Below, in pieces: positions 56,798 to 64,000 of a DNA stretch of 64,000 nucleotides (the stretch's first letter is position 1; each line of letters opens with the position of its first letter). The notes below the pieces were generated by a model. That model saw only the letters and a program-made list of their open reading frames with translations, was not told the origin of the DNA and made no database searches. Made by a program: the position numbers and the translations under genes. Source of the DNA: Micromonospora aurantiaca ATCC 27029 (GTDB taxonomy: Bacteria; Actinomycetota; Actinomycetes; Mycobacteriales; Micromonosporaceae). Location: contig NC_014391.1 in the NCBI RefSeq assembly GCF_000145235.1, forward strand, positions 2,550,001 to 2,614,000, given 5' to 3'.

Positions 56798-58210
56798 ATG
56801 TCGCTGCCCACCAACCCTCCGGCGCTGAGCGTGGTGATGCCGACCTACCAGGATCCGCAGTGCCTCGCGCTGACCCTCAGGGCGCTGACCCGGCAGACGC
56901 TGCCGCCGGAACGCTTCGAGGTGATCGTGGTCCGGGACGGTGGCTCGTCCGACGGGTACGCCGAGGCGCTCGCCGAGGGTGCCGGTCTCCGCCTGCGCGT
57001 GCTGGAACTCGCCGAGCGCAAGGGCCGCTCCGTCGCCCGCAACGAGGGGGCGCGCCGTGCCTGCGCATCTCTGCTGGTCTTCCTCGACGCCGACTCGTGG
57101 GCGGTGCCCGACCTGCTGGAGCGGCACCTCGCCTGGCACAGCGTGCCCGGCAACGCGGCGGTGCTGATCGGCCGGCGGGACGAGATCGGCCTCGCTGACC
57201 TGCCGGCAGTGCTGGCCGGGGAGTCGCACGCGGTCGCACGCGCCTTCCCGCACGGCGGCGACCTGCGGTTCGCCACGGGGCTTCCCGACGACGGGGGCGA
57301 GTGGCTCCGGGCCGGCTGGGTCATCGCCTACACGCACAACATCTCGCTGACCAGCGCTCACTTCGCGCAGGTCGGTGGTTACCGCGAGGCGTTCGGTCTG
57401 AGCTACGGCGTGGAGGACGTCGAGTTGTTCTACCGCGTCGACCGCAGCCTCCCCGACGGCGTCAACTTCGGCTACGACGACGACGCCCGGGTCGTCCACC
57501 TGCCGCACCACAAGAACATCACCCGCAACTGGATGGAGATGAAGGCCAACTTCCAGCAGGCGGCCCGGCTCTATCCGTGCCTGGAGTGGGAGTTCCTTAC
57601 CGCCGTCATGGGGTACGAGGCGATCCGGCGCATCCTGCACTATCGCGCGCTCATCGACGAGTGCGTCGAGCGGTCGGCCTGCGCCATCGGGCCCGCCGCC
57701 GCGCGCCTCGCCGGCCAGGTGCGGGGGCACCGCACGCTCTGGATCGGCACCGGCCGCGCCGATTCCGGGTTGCCCACCTCGGCGTTGACCTACGACTACG
57801 CCGCACCCATCGGGCGGACCAACTTCCACCTGCTCGGCGTCGCCCCGCCCATGCCGCCGGGCAGCCTGGACGCGGTGATCAGCGTGGACTTCTGGCGGTA
57901 CCTGCTGTGGCCGGAACTCTGCCAGTTCATCTCGGCCTCGCTGCTGCTGGCCGGCGAGGTCCACCTGGTCGCCACCGCCGACTCGACGCCGGGGATGTGC
58001 GCCGCCGACCCGCAGACGCTGGACTACCTGCGCCAGGCGCAGGCCGCGGCCTGCGCGGCCGAGCTGCGCGCGGTCGAGGGGCTCGGCCACGTACTGATCC
58101 TGCGGCCCCTCCGACCCGCGCCCGGCGCCGCGCGCCGGGTACCCGCTCAGACCGCCGCCAGAGCGCGACCCGCTGCCCTGGTGCCGGGGCGCTCCACGAC
58201 GCGGGGATAG
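56798..58210 (+). CDS. GT2 glycosyltransferase with Rossmann-like C-terminal domain
   Basis: A 470-residue protein. Residues 1-260 are a GT-A family 2 domain: LSVVMPTYQDPQCLALTL, IVVRDGGSSDG, a DAD metal site (Asp97-Ala-Asp99), and YGVEDVELFYRV (ED catalytic region). Residues about 300-430 resemble a degenerate methyltransferase fold (TLWIGTGRADSGLPTSALTY, LDAVISVDFWRYLLW). It is the first gene of the cluster on this strand. In mitomycin biosynthesis a glycosyltransferase (MitB) attaches an amino sugar to carrier-bound AHBA; this gene could do similar work, but that is a guess from context. Alternative: glycosylation of a finished product or of the envelope. Confidence 0.82.
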   Translation: MSLPTNPPALSVVMPTYQDPQCLALTLRALTRQTLPPERFEVIVVRDGGSSDGYAEALAEGAGLRLRVLELAERKGRSVARNEGARRACASLLVFLDADSWAVPDLLERHLAWHSVPGNAAVLIGRRDEIGLADLPAVLAGESHAVARAFPHGGDLRFATGLPDDGGEWLRAGWVIAYTHNISLTSAHFAQVGGYREAFGLSYGVEDVELFYRVDRSLPDGVNFGYDDDARVVHLPHHKNITRNWMEMKANFQQAARLYPCLEWEFLTAVMGYEAIRRILHYRALIDECVERSACAIGPAAARLAGQVRGHRTLWIGTGRADSGLPTSALTYDYAAPIGRTNFHLLGVAPPMPPGSLDAVISVDFWRYLLWPELCQFISASLLLAGEVHLVATADSTPGMCAADPQTLDYLRQAQAAACAAELRAVEGLGHVLILRPLRPAPGAARRVPAQTAARARPAALVPGRSTTRG

Positions 58211-58224
58211 CAGATCGACGGTGC

Positions 58225-58256
58225 GGCCAGGCCCGACAACGCTGTCGGGCCTGGCC
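58225..58256 (+). terminator. Hairpin between the two glycosyltransferase genes
   Basis: A perfect 14-bp stem (58225-58238 with 58243-58256, loop ACGC), 14 bp after the GT2 stop and 46 bp before the next start. No U-tract. It suggests the second glycosyltransferase has its own promoter or reduced expression. Confidence 0.75.
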
Positions 58257-58301
58257 CAGCCGCGCCCGGATCCGGCGCAAAAAGACGGAAAGGCGAGTAC
58301 C

Positions 58302-59525
58302 ATGCGCGTACTGCTGTCGACTCTCGGGTCGCGCGGCGATGTCCAACCACTGGTGGCGCTCGCGTCGCGGTTGACGGCCCTCGGCCACCAGGTCCGCCTC
58401 TGCGCCCCGCCCGACTTCGCCCGCTGGGTGGCCAGCTTCAGGATTCCCTTCGTGCCCGTCGGCCCGCCCTGGCGCAGGTCGGCGGCGCCCAGGTCGCGGG
58501 CCGCCGTGCCAAAACCCTCGCCCGCGCAGGTACGCAAGCTCGCCGAGTCCTCCATCGGCATCCAGTTCGAGGTGCTGTCGGCCGCAGCCCGGGACTGTGA
58601 CGTCCTCGTCGCGTCGACGGGCCTCCAGATCGCCGCCCGCACCGTGGCGGAGAAGCGCGGCATCCCGTACGTCTTCGCGGCGCTCTGCCCGGCGGCCCTT
58701 CCCTCACCCCACCACCCCCCGCTGCCGCTGCCGGTGTTCGGGGAGGTCCCGGCGCCCGCGTCGGCCGACAACAGCGACCTGTGGGCCGCCAACCTGCGGC
58801 ACGTCAACGACACCTTCGCCGCGCCCCTCAACGCGCTGCGGTCGGCGGTGGGGTTGGGCACGGTCGACGACGTCAGCGACCACATCCACACCGACCGGCC
58901 GTGGCTGGCCACCGACCCGACCCTGGCACCCTGGCCGGACGTCGCCGATCCGGCCGTCTACCAACCGGGCGCCTGGCTCCTGCCCGACAAGCGGGCCCTG
59001 CCCGCCGAGCTGACGGCCTTCCTGGACGCCGGCGGGCCGTGCGTCTACGTCGGATTCGGCAGCGTCGCCGCACCCCCGGGCCTGCTGGAGACGGCCGTGC
59101 GGGCCGTGCGCGCGGTCGGTTGCCGGCTGGTCGTCTCCCGGGGCTGGGCGCCGCTCTCGCCGGTCGACCGGTCCCCCGACTGCCTGGTGGTCGGCGAAGT
59201 GAACCAGCAGGACCTGTTCCGGGAGGTGGCCGTGGTGGTCCACCATGGCGGCGCGGGCACCACGACCACGGCCGCGCGGGCCGGGACGCCGCAGGTCGTC
59301 GTACCGCAGGTGTACGACCAGCACTACTTCGCGCGCCGGGTGTCCGCGCTCGGCATCGGCACCGCACACCCCGGCTCCGTGCCGACCGTCGAGTCGCTGA
59401 CCGAGGCTCTGGGCGCCGCGCTGCGGCCGGAGGTGGCCGCCCGCGCCCGCGAGTTCGCCGGCGTCGTACGCACCGACGCGGCGCAGGTCGCCGCGGAGCG
59501 GTTGGTCGTCGCACCGGGAGCCTGA
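58302..59525 (+). CDS. GT1 glycosyltransferase (macrolide/glycopeptide type)
   Basis: A 407-residue GT-B enzyme of the UGT/MGT kind. N-terminal STLGSRGDVQPLVALASRL is the acceptor-domain signature; the C-terminal donor site VVVHHGGAGTTTTAARAGTP (His314-His315) and PQVYDQHYFARRV are those of antibiotic glycosyltransferases. ATG 58302 follows GGAAAGG by 8 bp. It probably glycosylates the cluster's product or inactivates it for self-protection. No sugar biosynthesis genes are seen in the window. Confidence 0.92.
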   Translation: MRVLLSTLGSRGDVQPLVALASRLTALGHQVRLCAPPDFARWVASFRIPFVPVGPPWRRSAAPRSRAAVPKPSPAQVRKLAESSIGIQFEVLSAAARDCDVLVASTGLQIAARTVAEKRGIPYVFAALCPAALPSPHHPPLPLPVFGEVPAPASADNSDLWAANLRHVNDTFAAPLNALRSAVGLGTVDDVSDHIHTDRPWLATDPTLAPWPDVADPAVYQPGAWLLPDKRALPAELTAFLDAGGPCVYVGFGSVAAPPGLLETAVRAVRAVGCRLVVSRGWAPLSPVDRSPDCLVVGEVNQQDLFREVAVVVHHGGAGTTTTAARAGTPQVVVPQVYDQHYFARRVSALGIGTAHPGSVPTVESLTEALGAALRPEVAARAREFAGVVRTDAAQVAAERLVVAPGA

Positions 59526-59658
59526 GCGGGCAGCCCCACCCCCTGGCTCACGACCGGGCGGGGCCCGGCCACGACCCAGGCGACCGGTGCCGTGCCGAGC
59601 GGGCGGGTCGACGCTGGATGCCCGACCCCCGTCACCGGCCCGCGCAGCCGCAGCGGCG

Positions 59659-60219
59659 TCAGGCCCGGCGCAGCGTCCGCAGTGTGCCGGCCCAGGCGAC
59701 CACCTCGTCGAGCATGGTGCCGAGGGCCTGCTCGTGGTGCGCGGCCGGCCGGAAGTCGCGGAAGTTGACGAAGTCGGTCGTCAGAGAGAGCGCGACCTGG
59801 GAGCGGACGTCGGCGACGCCGAGCTGCCCGAGCACCAGCCGCAGGTGCTCCGCCGCCCGGGTGCCGCCGTGCACGCCGTAGCTGACGAGGCCGGCGGCGG
59901 CGTGCTGCCACTCCTGGTAGAGGAAGTCGAGGGAATCCTTCAGTGCGCCCGGGATGGAGTGGTTGTACTCCGGCGTGACGAAGACGAAGCCGTCGAATCC
60001 GGCCACGGTCGTCGCCCAGCGGCGTACGGCGGGGCGTCGCGACGGCGCCATCGACGGTGGCAGCACCTCGTCGAAGTGTGGCAGGGCGTAGTCGGCGATG
60101 TCGACCAGCTCGACAGTGGCGTCGCCCCGCTTGGCGGCGACGTCGCGCACCCAGCGGGCCACGGCGTCGGCCTTGCGGCCGGGTCGCGTGCTGCCGACGA
60201 TGACACCGATCCTGACCAT
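59659..60219 (-). CDS. NADPH-dependent FMN reductase
   Basis: A 186-residue flavodoxin-fold protein with the FMN loop GSTRPGRKADAV (9-20) and PEYNHSIPGALKDSLDFLY. The family reduces FMN or quinones. It is the last gene of a four-gene minus-strand operon (RifJ type, DoxX, ROK kinase, this gene; gaps 91, 8 and 11 bp). In an AHBA cluster it may supply reduced flavin to an oxygenase or reduce a quinone product. Confidence 0.9.
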   Translation of the reverse strand: MVRIGVIVGSTRPGRKADAVARWVRDVAAKRGDATVELVDIADYALPHFDEVLPPSMAPSRRPAVRRWATTVAGFDGFVFVTPEYNHSIPGALKDSLDFLYQEWQHAAAGLVSYGVHGGTRAAEHLRLVLGQLGVADVRSQVALSLTTDFVNFRDFRPAAHHEQALGTMLDEVVAWAGTLRTLRRA

Positions 60220-60230
60220 GCTGCTCTCCT

Positions 60231-61166
60231 CTACGCGATGGGGGTGGGGCGCGCGGGAGCCGGCGTGCCGGTCAGGTCACGAGCCAGCTCCACCGCGCCG
60301 TGCAGGGACGACAGCCCGCCGAGGGCGGCGGGACGCACCGGTGGCGCCGGCCGGCCGGGTCGGCCGGCGCGGCGTGCCCGTTCCGCGACGAGCGGCACGA
60401 AGCCGGGCAGGCCGGCGGCGAACCCGCCGCCCACGATCGCCAGCGCCGGATCGAGGATCTCGCCGAGGCTCACCACCGCCGCCGCCAGCGCCCGGCAGCT
60501 CTCCTCGACCGCCGCCACCGCCCAGGGCTCGCGCCCGTCGAGTCCGGCCCGCAGGTCATCGAAGCCCACCTCGCCGCCCCGGCGGGCGGCAGCACGGCGC
60601 AGGGTGGCGGGGCCGGACGCGATGGACTGGAGGCAGCCATGCCGGTCGCAGTCGCAGCGCTCACCATCGAGAGCGACGACCACGTGACCGATCTCGGCGG
60701 AGGACCGGTCCGGCACCGGCCGGCCGGCCAGTACGACGCCACCGCCGATCCCGGTGCCGACGCCCAGGTAGACCACGTCGTCCGCGCCGGCGCAGCGCGC
60801 CTCTGCAAGGGCGGCGAGATCACCATCGTCGGCGACGGCGGTTGCCGCGTCGGGAAAGAGGCGGCGCAGCGCGCCGGTGAGGTCGAGGCCCACCCAGCCG
60901 GGGCGCCCGGGCCAGGTGGTGACGGTGCCACCGGTGTCAGTGGTCGCCGGCATGGCCACCCCGACCGCGTCCACCGGTCCCCACCGGTCGCGCAGCCGGT
61001 CCACCTCGACGGCCAGCACCGTCAGGTCGGCGGCCGGGTCGGCAGTCCGGGGCCAGCGGAATGTGCGGTCGTACGCCGGCTGCCCGGGCGCCTCCGCGCG
61101 CAACGCGACCTTGGTGCCGCCGACGTCGATGCCGAGGACGCCGCCGTGGCGCTGCGGACCGGACAC
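60231..61166 (-). CDS. rifN: ROK-family sugar kinase, probable kanosamine 6-kinase (RifN type)
   Basis: A 311-residue kinase starting at GTG 61166, 8 bp after the DoxX stop. ROK marks: the ATP loop VLGIDVGGTKVAL, DDGDLAALAEA, GVGTGIGGGVVLAG, SAEIGHVVV and the zinc knuckle region CDCDRHGCLQSIASG. In the amino-shikimate pathway of rifamycin and mitomycin producers, a ROK kinase (RifN) phosphorylates kanosamine to kanosamine 6-phosphate, the nitrogen source for AHBA. Nearness to AHBA synthase and the RifJ-type dehydratase supports that role; the family alone does not. It is the best candidate for the pathway kinase. Confidence 0.87.
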   Translation of the reverse strand: MSGPQRHGGVLGIDVGGTKVALRAEAPGQPAYDRTFRWPRTADPAADLTVLAVEVDRLRDRWGPVDAVGVAMPATTDTGGTVTTWPGRPGWVGLDLTGALRRLFPDAATAVADDGDLAALAEARCAGADDVVYLGVGTGIGGGVVLAGRPVPDRSSAEIGHVVVALDGERCDCDRHGCLQSIASGPATLRRAAARRGGEVGFDDLRAGLDGREPWAVAAVEESCRALAAAVVSLGEILDPALAIVGGGFAAGLPGFVPLVAERARRAGRPGRPAPPVRPAALGGLSSLHGAVELARDLTGTPAPARPTPIA

Positions 61167-61174
61167 GGCCGGCC

Positions 61175-61528
61175 TCAGCCCAGCCGCACGTGCAGGTAGA
61201 CGAGCGCGAGGGCGGCCACGGCAAAGATCACCGGCGTCAGGATCGTCGCGGCCGGGTCCTTGGCCCGGGAGTGGTAGACGACCGCGCCCGCCATCTGCAG
61301 GGCGAGACCGATCGCCGCGGCGATGCCCAGGGGCGGCCAGAGCAGGCCGAGCAGCAGCCCGGCGACCGCGGCGAGTTCCAGCACCCCCAGCGCGCGTGTC
61401 AGCCCCGGCGAGACGCCGAGGTGGTCCATCCGCTCGCGCATCTGTGCCTGCCCGGTGAGCTTCGGCACGGCGGTGCCCACGAACACGGCGGCGAGGACGA
61501 GGGTCAGGACGAGGACGGAGATCTCCAC
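61175..61528 (-). CDS. DoxX-like small membrane protein
   Basis: A 117-residue protein with four membrane helices (ISVLVLTLVLAAVFVGTAV, GVLELAAVAGLLLGLLW, LGIAAAIGLALQMAGAVV, TILTPVIFAVAALALVYLHV). The VPKLTGQAQM and RALGVLELAA segments fit DoxX-like proteins. GTG 61528 has AAGGA 6 bp upstream. It sits inside the AHBA precursor operon, 8 bp before the kinase. No member of this family has a known step in AHBA synthesis; a redox or quinone-protective membrane role is possible. Confidence 0.85.
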   Translation of the reverse strand: MEISVLVLTLVLAAVFVGTAVPKLTGQAQMRERMDHLGVSPGLTRALGVLELAAVAGLLLGLLWPPLGIAAAIGLALQMAGAVVYHSRAKDPAATILTPVIFAVAALALVYLHVRLG

Positions 61529-61619
61529 GTGAGGTCCTTCGGGAAGAGTCGGAACGTGCGGACGACCGCGCTGCCGGCACGCCGGCGCCCACGGCACTGG
61601 ACGGCGGGGTGCCCGGTCG

Positions 61620-62051
61620 TCATCGGACGGTCGCGGTGAGGGCGCGCGCGGCCAGCCGGTAGCCCAGCGCTCCGAGCCCGACGATCACCCCGCTGGCCAG
61701 CGGGGCGATCACCGAGTCGTGCCGGAAGCTCTCCCGCGCCCACACGTTGGACAGATGCACCTCGACGAAGGGCCGGGGGTAGTTGGCCAGCGCGTCGCGC
61801 AGGCTCCAGCCCGCGATCATCAGGGCGCCCGGGTTGACGATCGCGCCCACCGTGTCGTAGCTGTTCTGGATCGTGCGGATCAGCGCACCCTCGCAGTCGT
61901 GCTGCTCGGCGACCACACCCCAGCCCCGGGTGGCGACCTCCTCGCCGACGGCGCGTTGGATGTCGTCCAGGGTGTCGGTGCCGTAGATCTCCGGTTCCCG
62001 CCGGCCGAGAATGCCCAGGTTCGGGCCGTTCAGCAGCAGTACGTCCGACAC
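61620..62051 (-). CDS. rifJ: Type II dehydroquinase, amino-dehydroquinate dehydratase (RifJ type)
   Basis: A 143-residue AroQ-fold enzyme. It has NGPNLGILGRREPEIYG with the catalytic Tyr, the FVEVHLSN motif with the catalytic His and ARESFRHDSV. The usual NPGAYTHTS motif is replaced by NPGALMIAGWSLRDAL. In the AHBA pathway RifJ converts 5-deoxy-5-amino-3-dehydroquinate to 5-deoxy-5-amino-3-dehydroshikimate. The altered motif, plus its place opposite AHBA synthase, favours the amino enzyme over housekeeping AroQ. GTG 62051 follows GAGGTGA. First gene of the minus-strand operon. Confidence 0.9.
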   Translation of the reverse strand: MSDVLLLNGPNLGILGRREPEIYGTDTLDDIQRAVGEEVATRGWGVVAEQHDCEGALIRTIQNSYDTVGAIVNPGALMIAGWSLRDALANYPRPFVEVHLSNVWARESFRHDSVIAPLASGVIVGLGALGYRLAARALTATVR

Positions 62052-62383
62052 GCTTCACCTCGTGGGGCACGGCCCTGGTCCCGCAGAGCCTGATGACTGG
62101 TCACCGCAGTCTTACTACGCCAACGGCTCCCGGCGAACCGGCGGCGCCCGAGGCGCGGGTGGACTAAGGGGTGGCTAGGGGCTGTTAGGGGCGGTGACCG
62201 CGTATCCGCGTCGGTTACCGTCCTCCCTGCTGAGCGACGCCGCCGGCTCCGGACGGAGGCGTCACGTACCGCGCGGCCATCCGGTGCTCCGCTGTGCCCG
62301 GACCGCGTACCGGCGGTCTCGGGTCGTCCCGCCCGATGGTCAGTCGAAGCCCCTGGTCTGCCCGAGTTGGGAAGTGGGAAGTC
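62052..62383. promoter_or_regulatory. Divergent promoter region of the AHBA genes
   Basis: 332 bp between the divergent RifJ-type and AHBA synthase genes, so it must drive both operons. It contains AGGGG repeats at exact 10-bp spacing (62166-62191) followed by an imperfect inverted repeat GGTGACCG-N11-CGGTTACC (62193-62219). No convincing -10/-35 pair was found. Confidence 0.7.
62166..62219. promoter_or_regulatory. Phased AGGGG repeats plus inverted repeat
   Basis: AAGGGG at 62166, TAGGGG at 62176 and TAGGGG at 62186 lie on one helical face, then GGTGACCG (62193-62200) and CGGTTACC (62212-62219) face each other. This looks like a regulator-binding array for a pathway activator; none is encoded in the visible part of the cluster. 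Confidence 0.55.
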
Positions 62384-63547
62384 ATGAGTGGTCAGCCCTC
62401 GACGGTGTCCGAGTTCCCCGAGTGGCCGCAGTACGGCGACGAGGAGCGAACCGGACTGATCCGCGCCCTCGAACAGGGTCAGTGGTGGCGGATGGGCGGC
62501 AGTGAGGTCGACTCCTTCGAGCGGGAGTTCGGTGACTACCACGGCAGCCCCCACGCGCTCGCCGTCACCAACGGCACCCACGCGCTGGAAGTCGCGCTGG
62601 AGGTGCTCGGCGTCGGCCCCGGTACGGAGGTGATCGTCCCGGCCTTCACGTTCATCTCGTCCTCGCTGGCCGCGCAGCGTCTCGGCGCGGTCGCCGTGCC
62701 GGTCGACGTCGACCTGGACACCTACTGCGTCGACCCCGCCGCCGTCGAGGCCGCGATCACCCCCCGTACCAAGGTGATCATGCCGGTGCACATGGCCGGG
62801 CAGTTCGCCGACATGGACGCGCTCGACAATCTCGCCGCCGACGCCGGGGTGGCTCTGCTGCAGGACGCGGCACACGCCCACGGCGCGCAGTGGCGGGGCC
62901 GGCGGGCCGGCGCGCTCGGCTCGGTGGCCGCCTTCAGCTTCCAGAACGGCAAGCTCATGACCGCCGGCGAGGGCGGAGCGGTCGTCTTCCCCGACGAGGA
63001 ACTGCGCGAGCGGGCATTCCTCGTGCACAGCTGCGGCCGGCCCCGCACCGACCGCGAATACCTGCACAGCACCACCGGCTCGAACTACCGGATGAGCGAG
63101 TTCACCGCCGCTGTGCTACGCGCCCAGCTGACCCGCCTCGACGAGCAGATCGCGCTGCGCGAGCAGCGCTGGCCGCTGCTGTCGAGCCTGCTCGCCGAGA
63201 TCCCGGGCGTCGTCCCGCAGGCGACCGACCCTCGCACCGACCGCAACCCGCACTACATGGCGATGTTCCGTATCCCCGGGATCGGCATCGAGCGCCGCCG
63301 TGCCGTGGTGGACGCGCTCATCGCCCGGGGCGTCCCGGCGTTCGTGGCGTTCCGCGCGATCTACCGGTGCGAGGGCTTCTGGATGGCCGGCGCGTCCGAC
63401 GAGTCGGTAGAGGCGATCGCGGCCCGCTGCCCCAACACCGAGCAGATCCACTCCGACTGCGTCTGGCTGCACCACCGCACCCTGCTCGGCACGGAGCAGC
63501 AGATGCACGAGATCGCCGCCGTGCTCGCCGACGTCCTCGCCGGATGA
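62384..63547 (+). CDS. rifK: 3-amino-5-hydroxybenzoate (AHBA) synthase
   Basis: A 387-residue PLP enzyme, same length as RifK (388). It starts at ATG 62384 (EFPEWPQYGDEERTGLIRAL), with QGQWWRMGGSEVDSFEREF, the PLP lysine Lys190 in FSFQNGKLMTAGEGGAVVF, VTNGTHALEVALEV, LQDAAHAHGAQW and HYMAMFRIPG, all close to known AHBA synthases and unlike general DegT aminotransferases. It aromatises 5-amino-5-deoxy-3-dehydroshikimate to AHBA, the starter of ansamycins and mitomycins. The downstream RifL-type gene overlaps by ATGA. Confidence 0.97.
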   Translation: MSGQPSTVSEFPEWPQYGDEERTGLIRALEQGQWWRMGGSEVDSFEREFGDYHGSPHALAVTNGTHALEVALEVLGVGPGTEVIVPAFTFISSSLAAQRLGAVAVPVDVDLDTYCVDPAAVEAAITPRTKVIMPVHMAGQFADMDALDNLAADAGVALLQDAAHAHGAQWRGRRAGALGSVAAFSFQNGKLMTAGEGGAVVFPDEELRERAFLVHSCGRPRTDREYLHSTTGSNYRMSEFTAAVLRAQLTRLDEQIALREQRWPLLSSLLAEIPGVVPQATDPRTDRNPHYMAMFRIPGIGIERRRAVVDALIARGVPAFVAFRAIYRCEGFWMAGASDESVEAIAARCPNTEQIHSDCVWLHHRTLLGTEQQMHEIAAVLADVLAG

Positions 63548-64000
63548 CGGCCCGGCCCCCGGCCGCGGCCGGCCGGCCGGTGCGGGTCGCGGTGGTCGGC
63601 CTCGGCTGGGCCGGGCGGGAGATCTGGCTGCCCCGGCTCGCCGCACACCCCGGCTTCGAGGTGGTCGCCGTGGTCGACCCGCAGCCCGTGGTGCGCGATC
63701 AGGCCCGCGACACCCACGCCGTCGCGTCCGCGTACGCCGACGTCGAGGACCTGCCCGCCGGAACGGTCGACCTGGCGGTGGTCGCCGTACCGAACCACCT
63801 GCACGCGGTCGTCGCCGTCCGGCTGCTGCGCCGGGGCGTACCGGTGTTCCTGGAGAAGCCGGTCTGCCTGACCTCCGCCGAGGCGGGCATCCTGGCCGAC
63901 GCGGAGCGCGACGGCGGCGCGGTGCTGCTGGCCGGCAGCGCCGCCCGTTACCGGGCCGACATCCGGGCGCTGGTCGACGTGGCCGGCGGGCTGGGCCCGA
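63544..64000 (+). CDS. rifL: RifL-type oxidoreductase, 3' end outside window
   Basis: 152 codons of a GFO/IDH/MocA oxidoreductase: VRVAVVGLGWAGREIWLPRL (Rossmann loop), VVDPQPVVRDQARD, VAVPNHLHAVVAVRLL, and VFLEKPVCLTSAEAG with the EKP motif. ATG 63544 overlaps the AHBA synthase stop. In rifamycin producers RifL works with RifK in making kanosamine from UDP-glucose, RifL oxidising C3. Order rifK-rifL is the usual one. Full length would be about 350-370 residues. Confidence 0.93.
   Translation, partial: MTARPPAAAGRPVRVAVVGLGWAGREIWLPRLAAHPGFEVVAVVDPQPVVRDQARDTHAVASAYADVEDLPAGTVDLAVVAVPNHLHAVVAVRLLRRGVPVFLEKPVCLTSAEAGILADAERDGGAVLLAGSAARYRADIRALVDVAGGLGP

Overview
The window comes from a high-GC actinomycete, most likely Micromonosporaceae (Micromonospora or a relative). 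The evidence is strong G/C bias at third positions, many GTG starts, ATGA/GTGA stop-start overlaps, and a long gene block in the same order as the Mycobacterium tuberculosis Rv1691-Rv1713 region (HAD phosphatase, tlyA, nadK, recN, steA, mctB, pyrG, nudix, xerD, parA-like, scpA, scpB, rluB, cmk, der). All identifications rest on reading the sequence and recalled family knowledge; no database search was run.

Layout. 1-1810: the 3' half of 23S rRNA, 5S rRNA and the terminator of an rRNA operon. 1854-8661: a TPR protein with a very long RGG-repeat N-terminus, a HAD phosphatase, an SCP2 protein, a phasin-like protein, a small protein, tlyA and nadK. 9130-13927: a secreted subtilisin-like protease and a convergent HTH regulator. 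13959-17982: recN, steA, mctB. 18044-24285: a tightly coupled envelope module (polyprenyl-phosphate sugar transferase-like, MurJ-like flippase, GT-B glycosyltransferase, large membrane protein). 24652-35990: pyrG, nudix, TM2 protein, ald, xerD, parA, scpA, scpB, rluB, cmk, der. scpB carries two 48-bp palindromes inserted in frame.

36138-53053 is an integrated, decaying genomic island. tRNA-Pro(GGG) is intact at its left end. The 43-55 bp 3' part of that tRNA is repeated at 51792 and 53011, so the island looks like two elements in tandem. It holds a twice-frameshifted tyrosine integrase, a cut-off IS481-type transposase, an IS110 element, two nearly identical IS1380 copies (one frameshifted) and several lower-GC cargo genes of unknown function: a membrane P-loop/TPR protein, a protein with a nuclease-like motif, and a 972-residue membrane protein. 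Some of these may be defence genes. To the right lie an IS3 element and a decayed patch (FAD monooxygenase cut by the IS, alpha/beta-hydrolase remnant, a short 5' gene fragment), then a TetR gene with two matching operators.

56798-64000 is the left part of a natural-product cluster built on 3-amino-5-hydroxybenzoate (AHBA). It contains an AHBA synthase (RifK type), the start of its RifL-type oxidoreductase partner, a type II dehydroquinase of the amino-shikimate kind (RifJ type) and a ROK kinase (RifN type). With these are a DoxX-like membrane protein, an FMN reductase and two glycosyltransferases. The remaining AHBA genes (RifG, RifH and RifM types) and the scaffold enzymes are presumably beyond the right edge.
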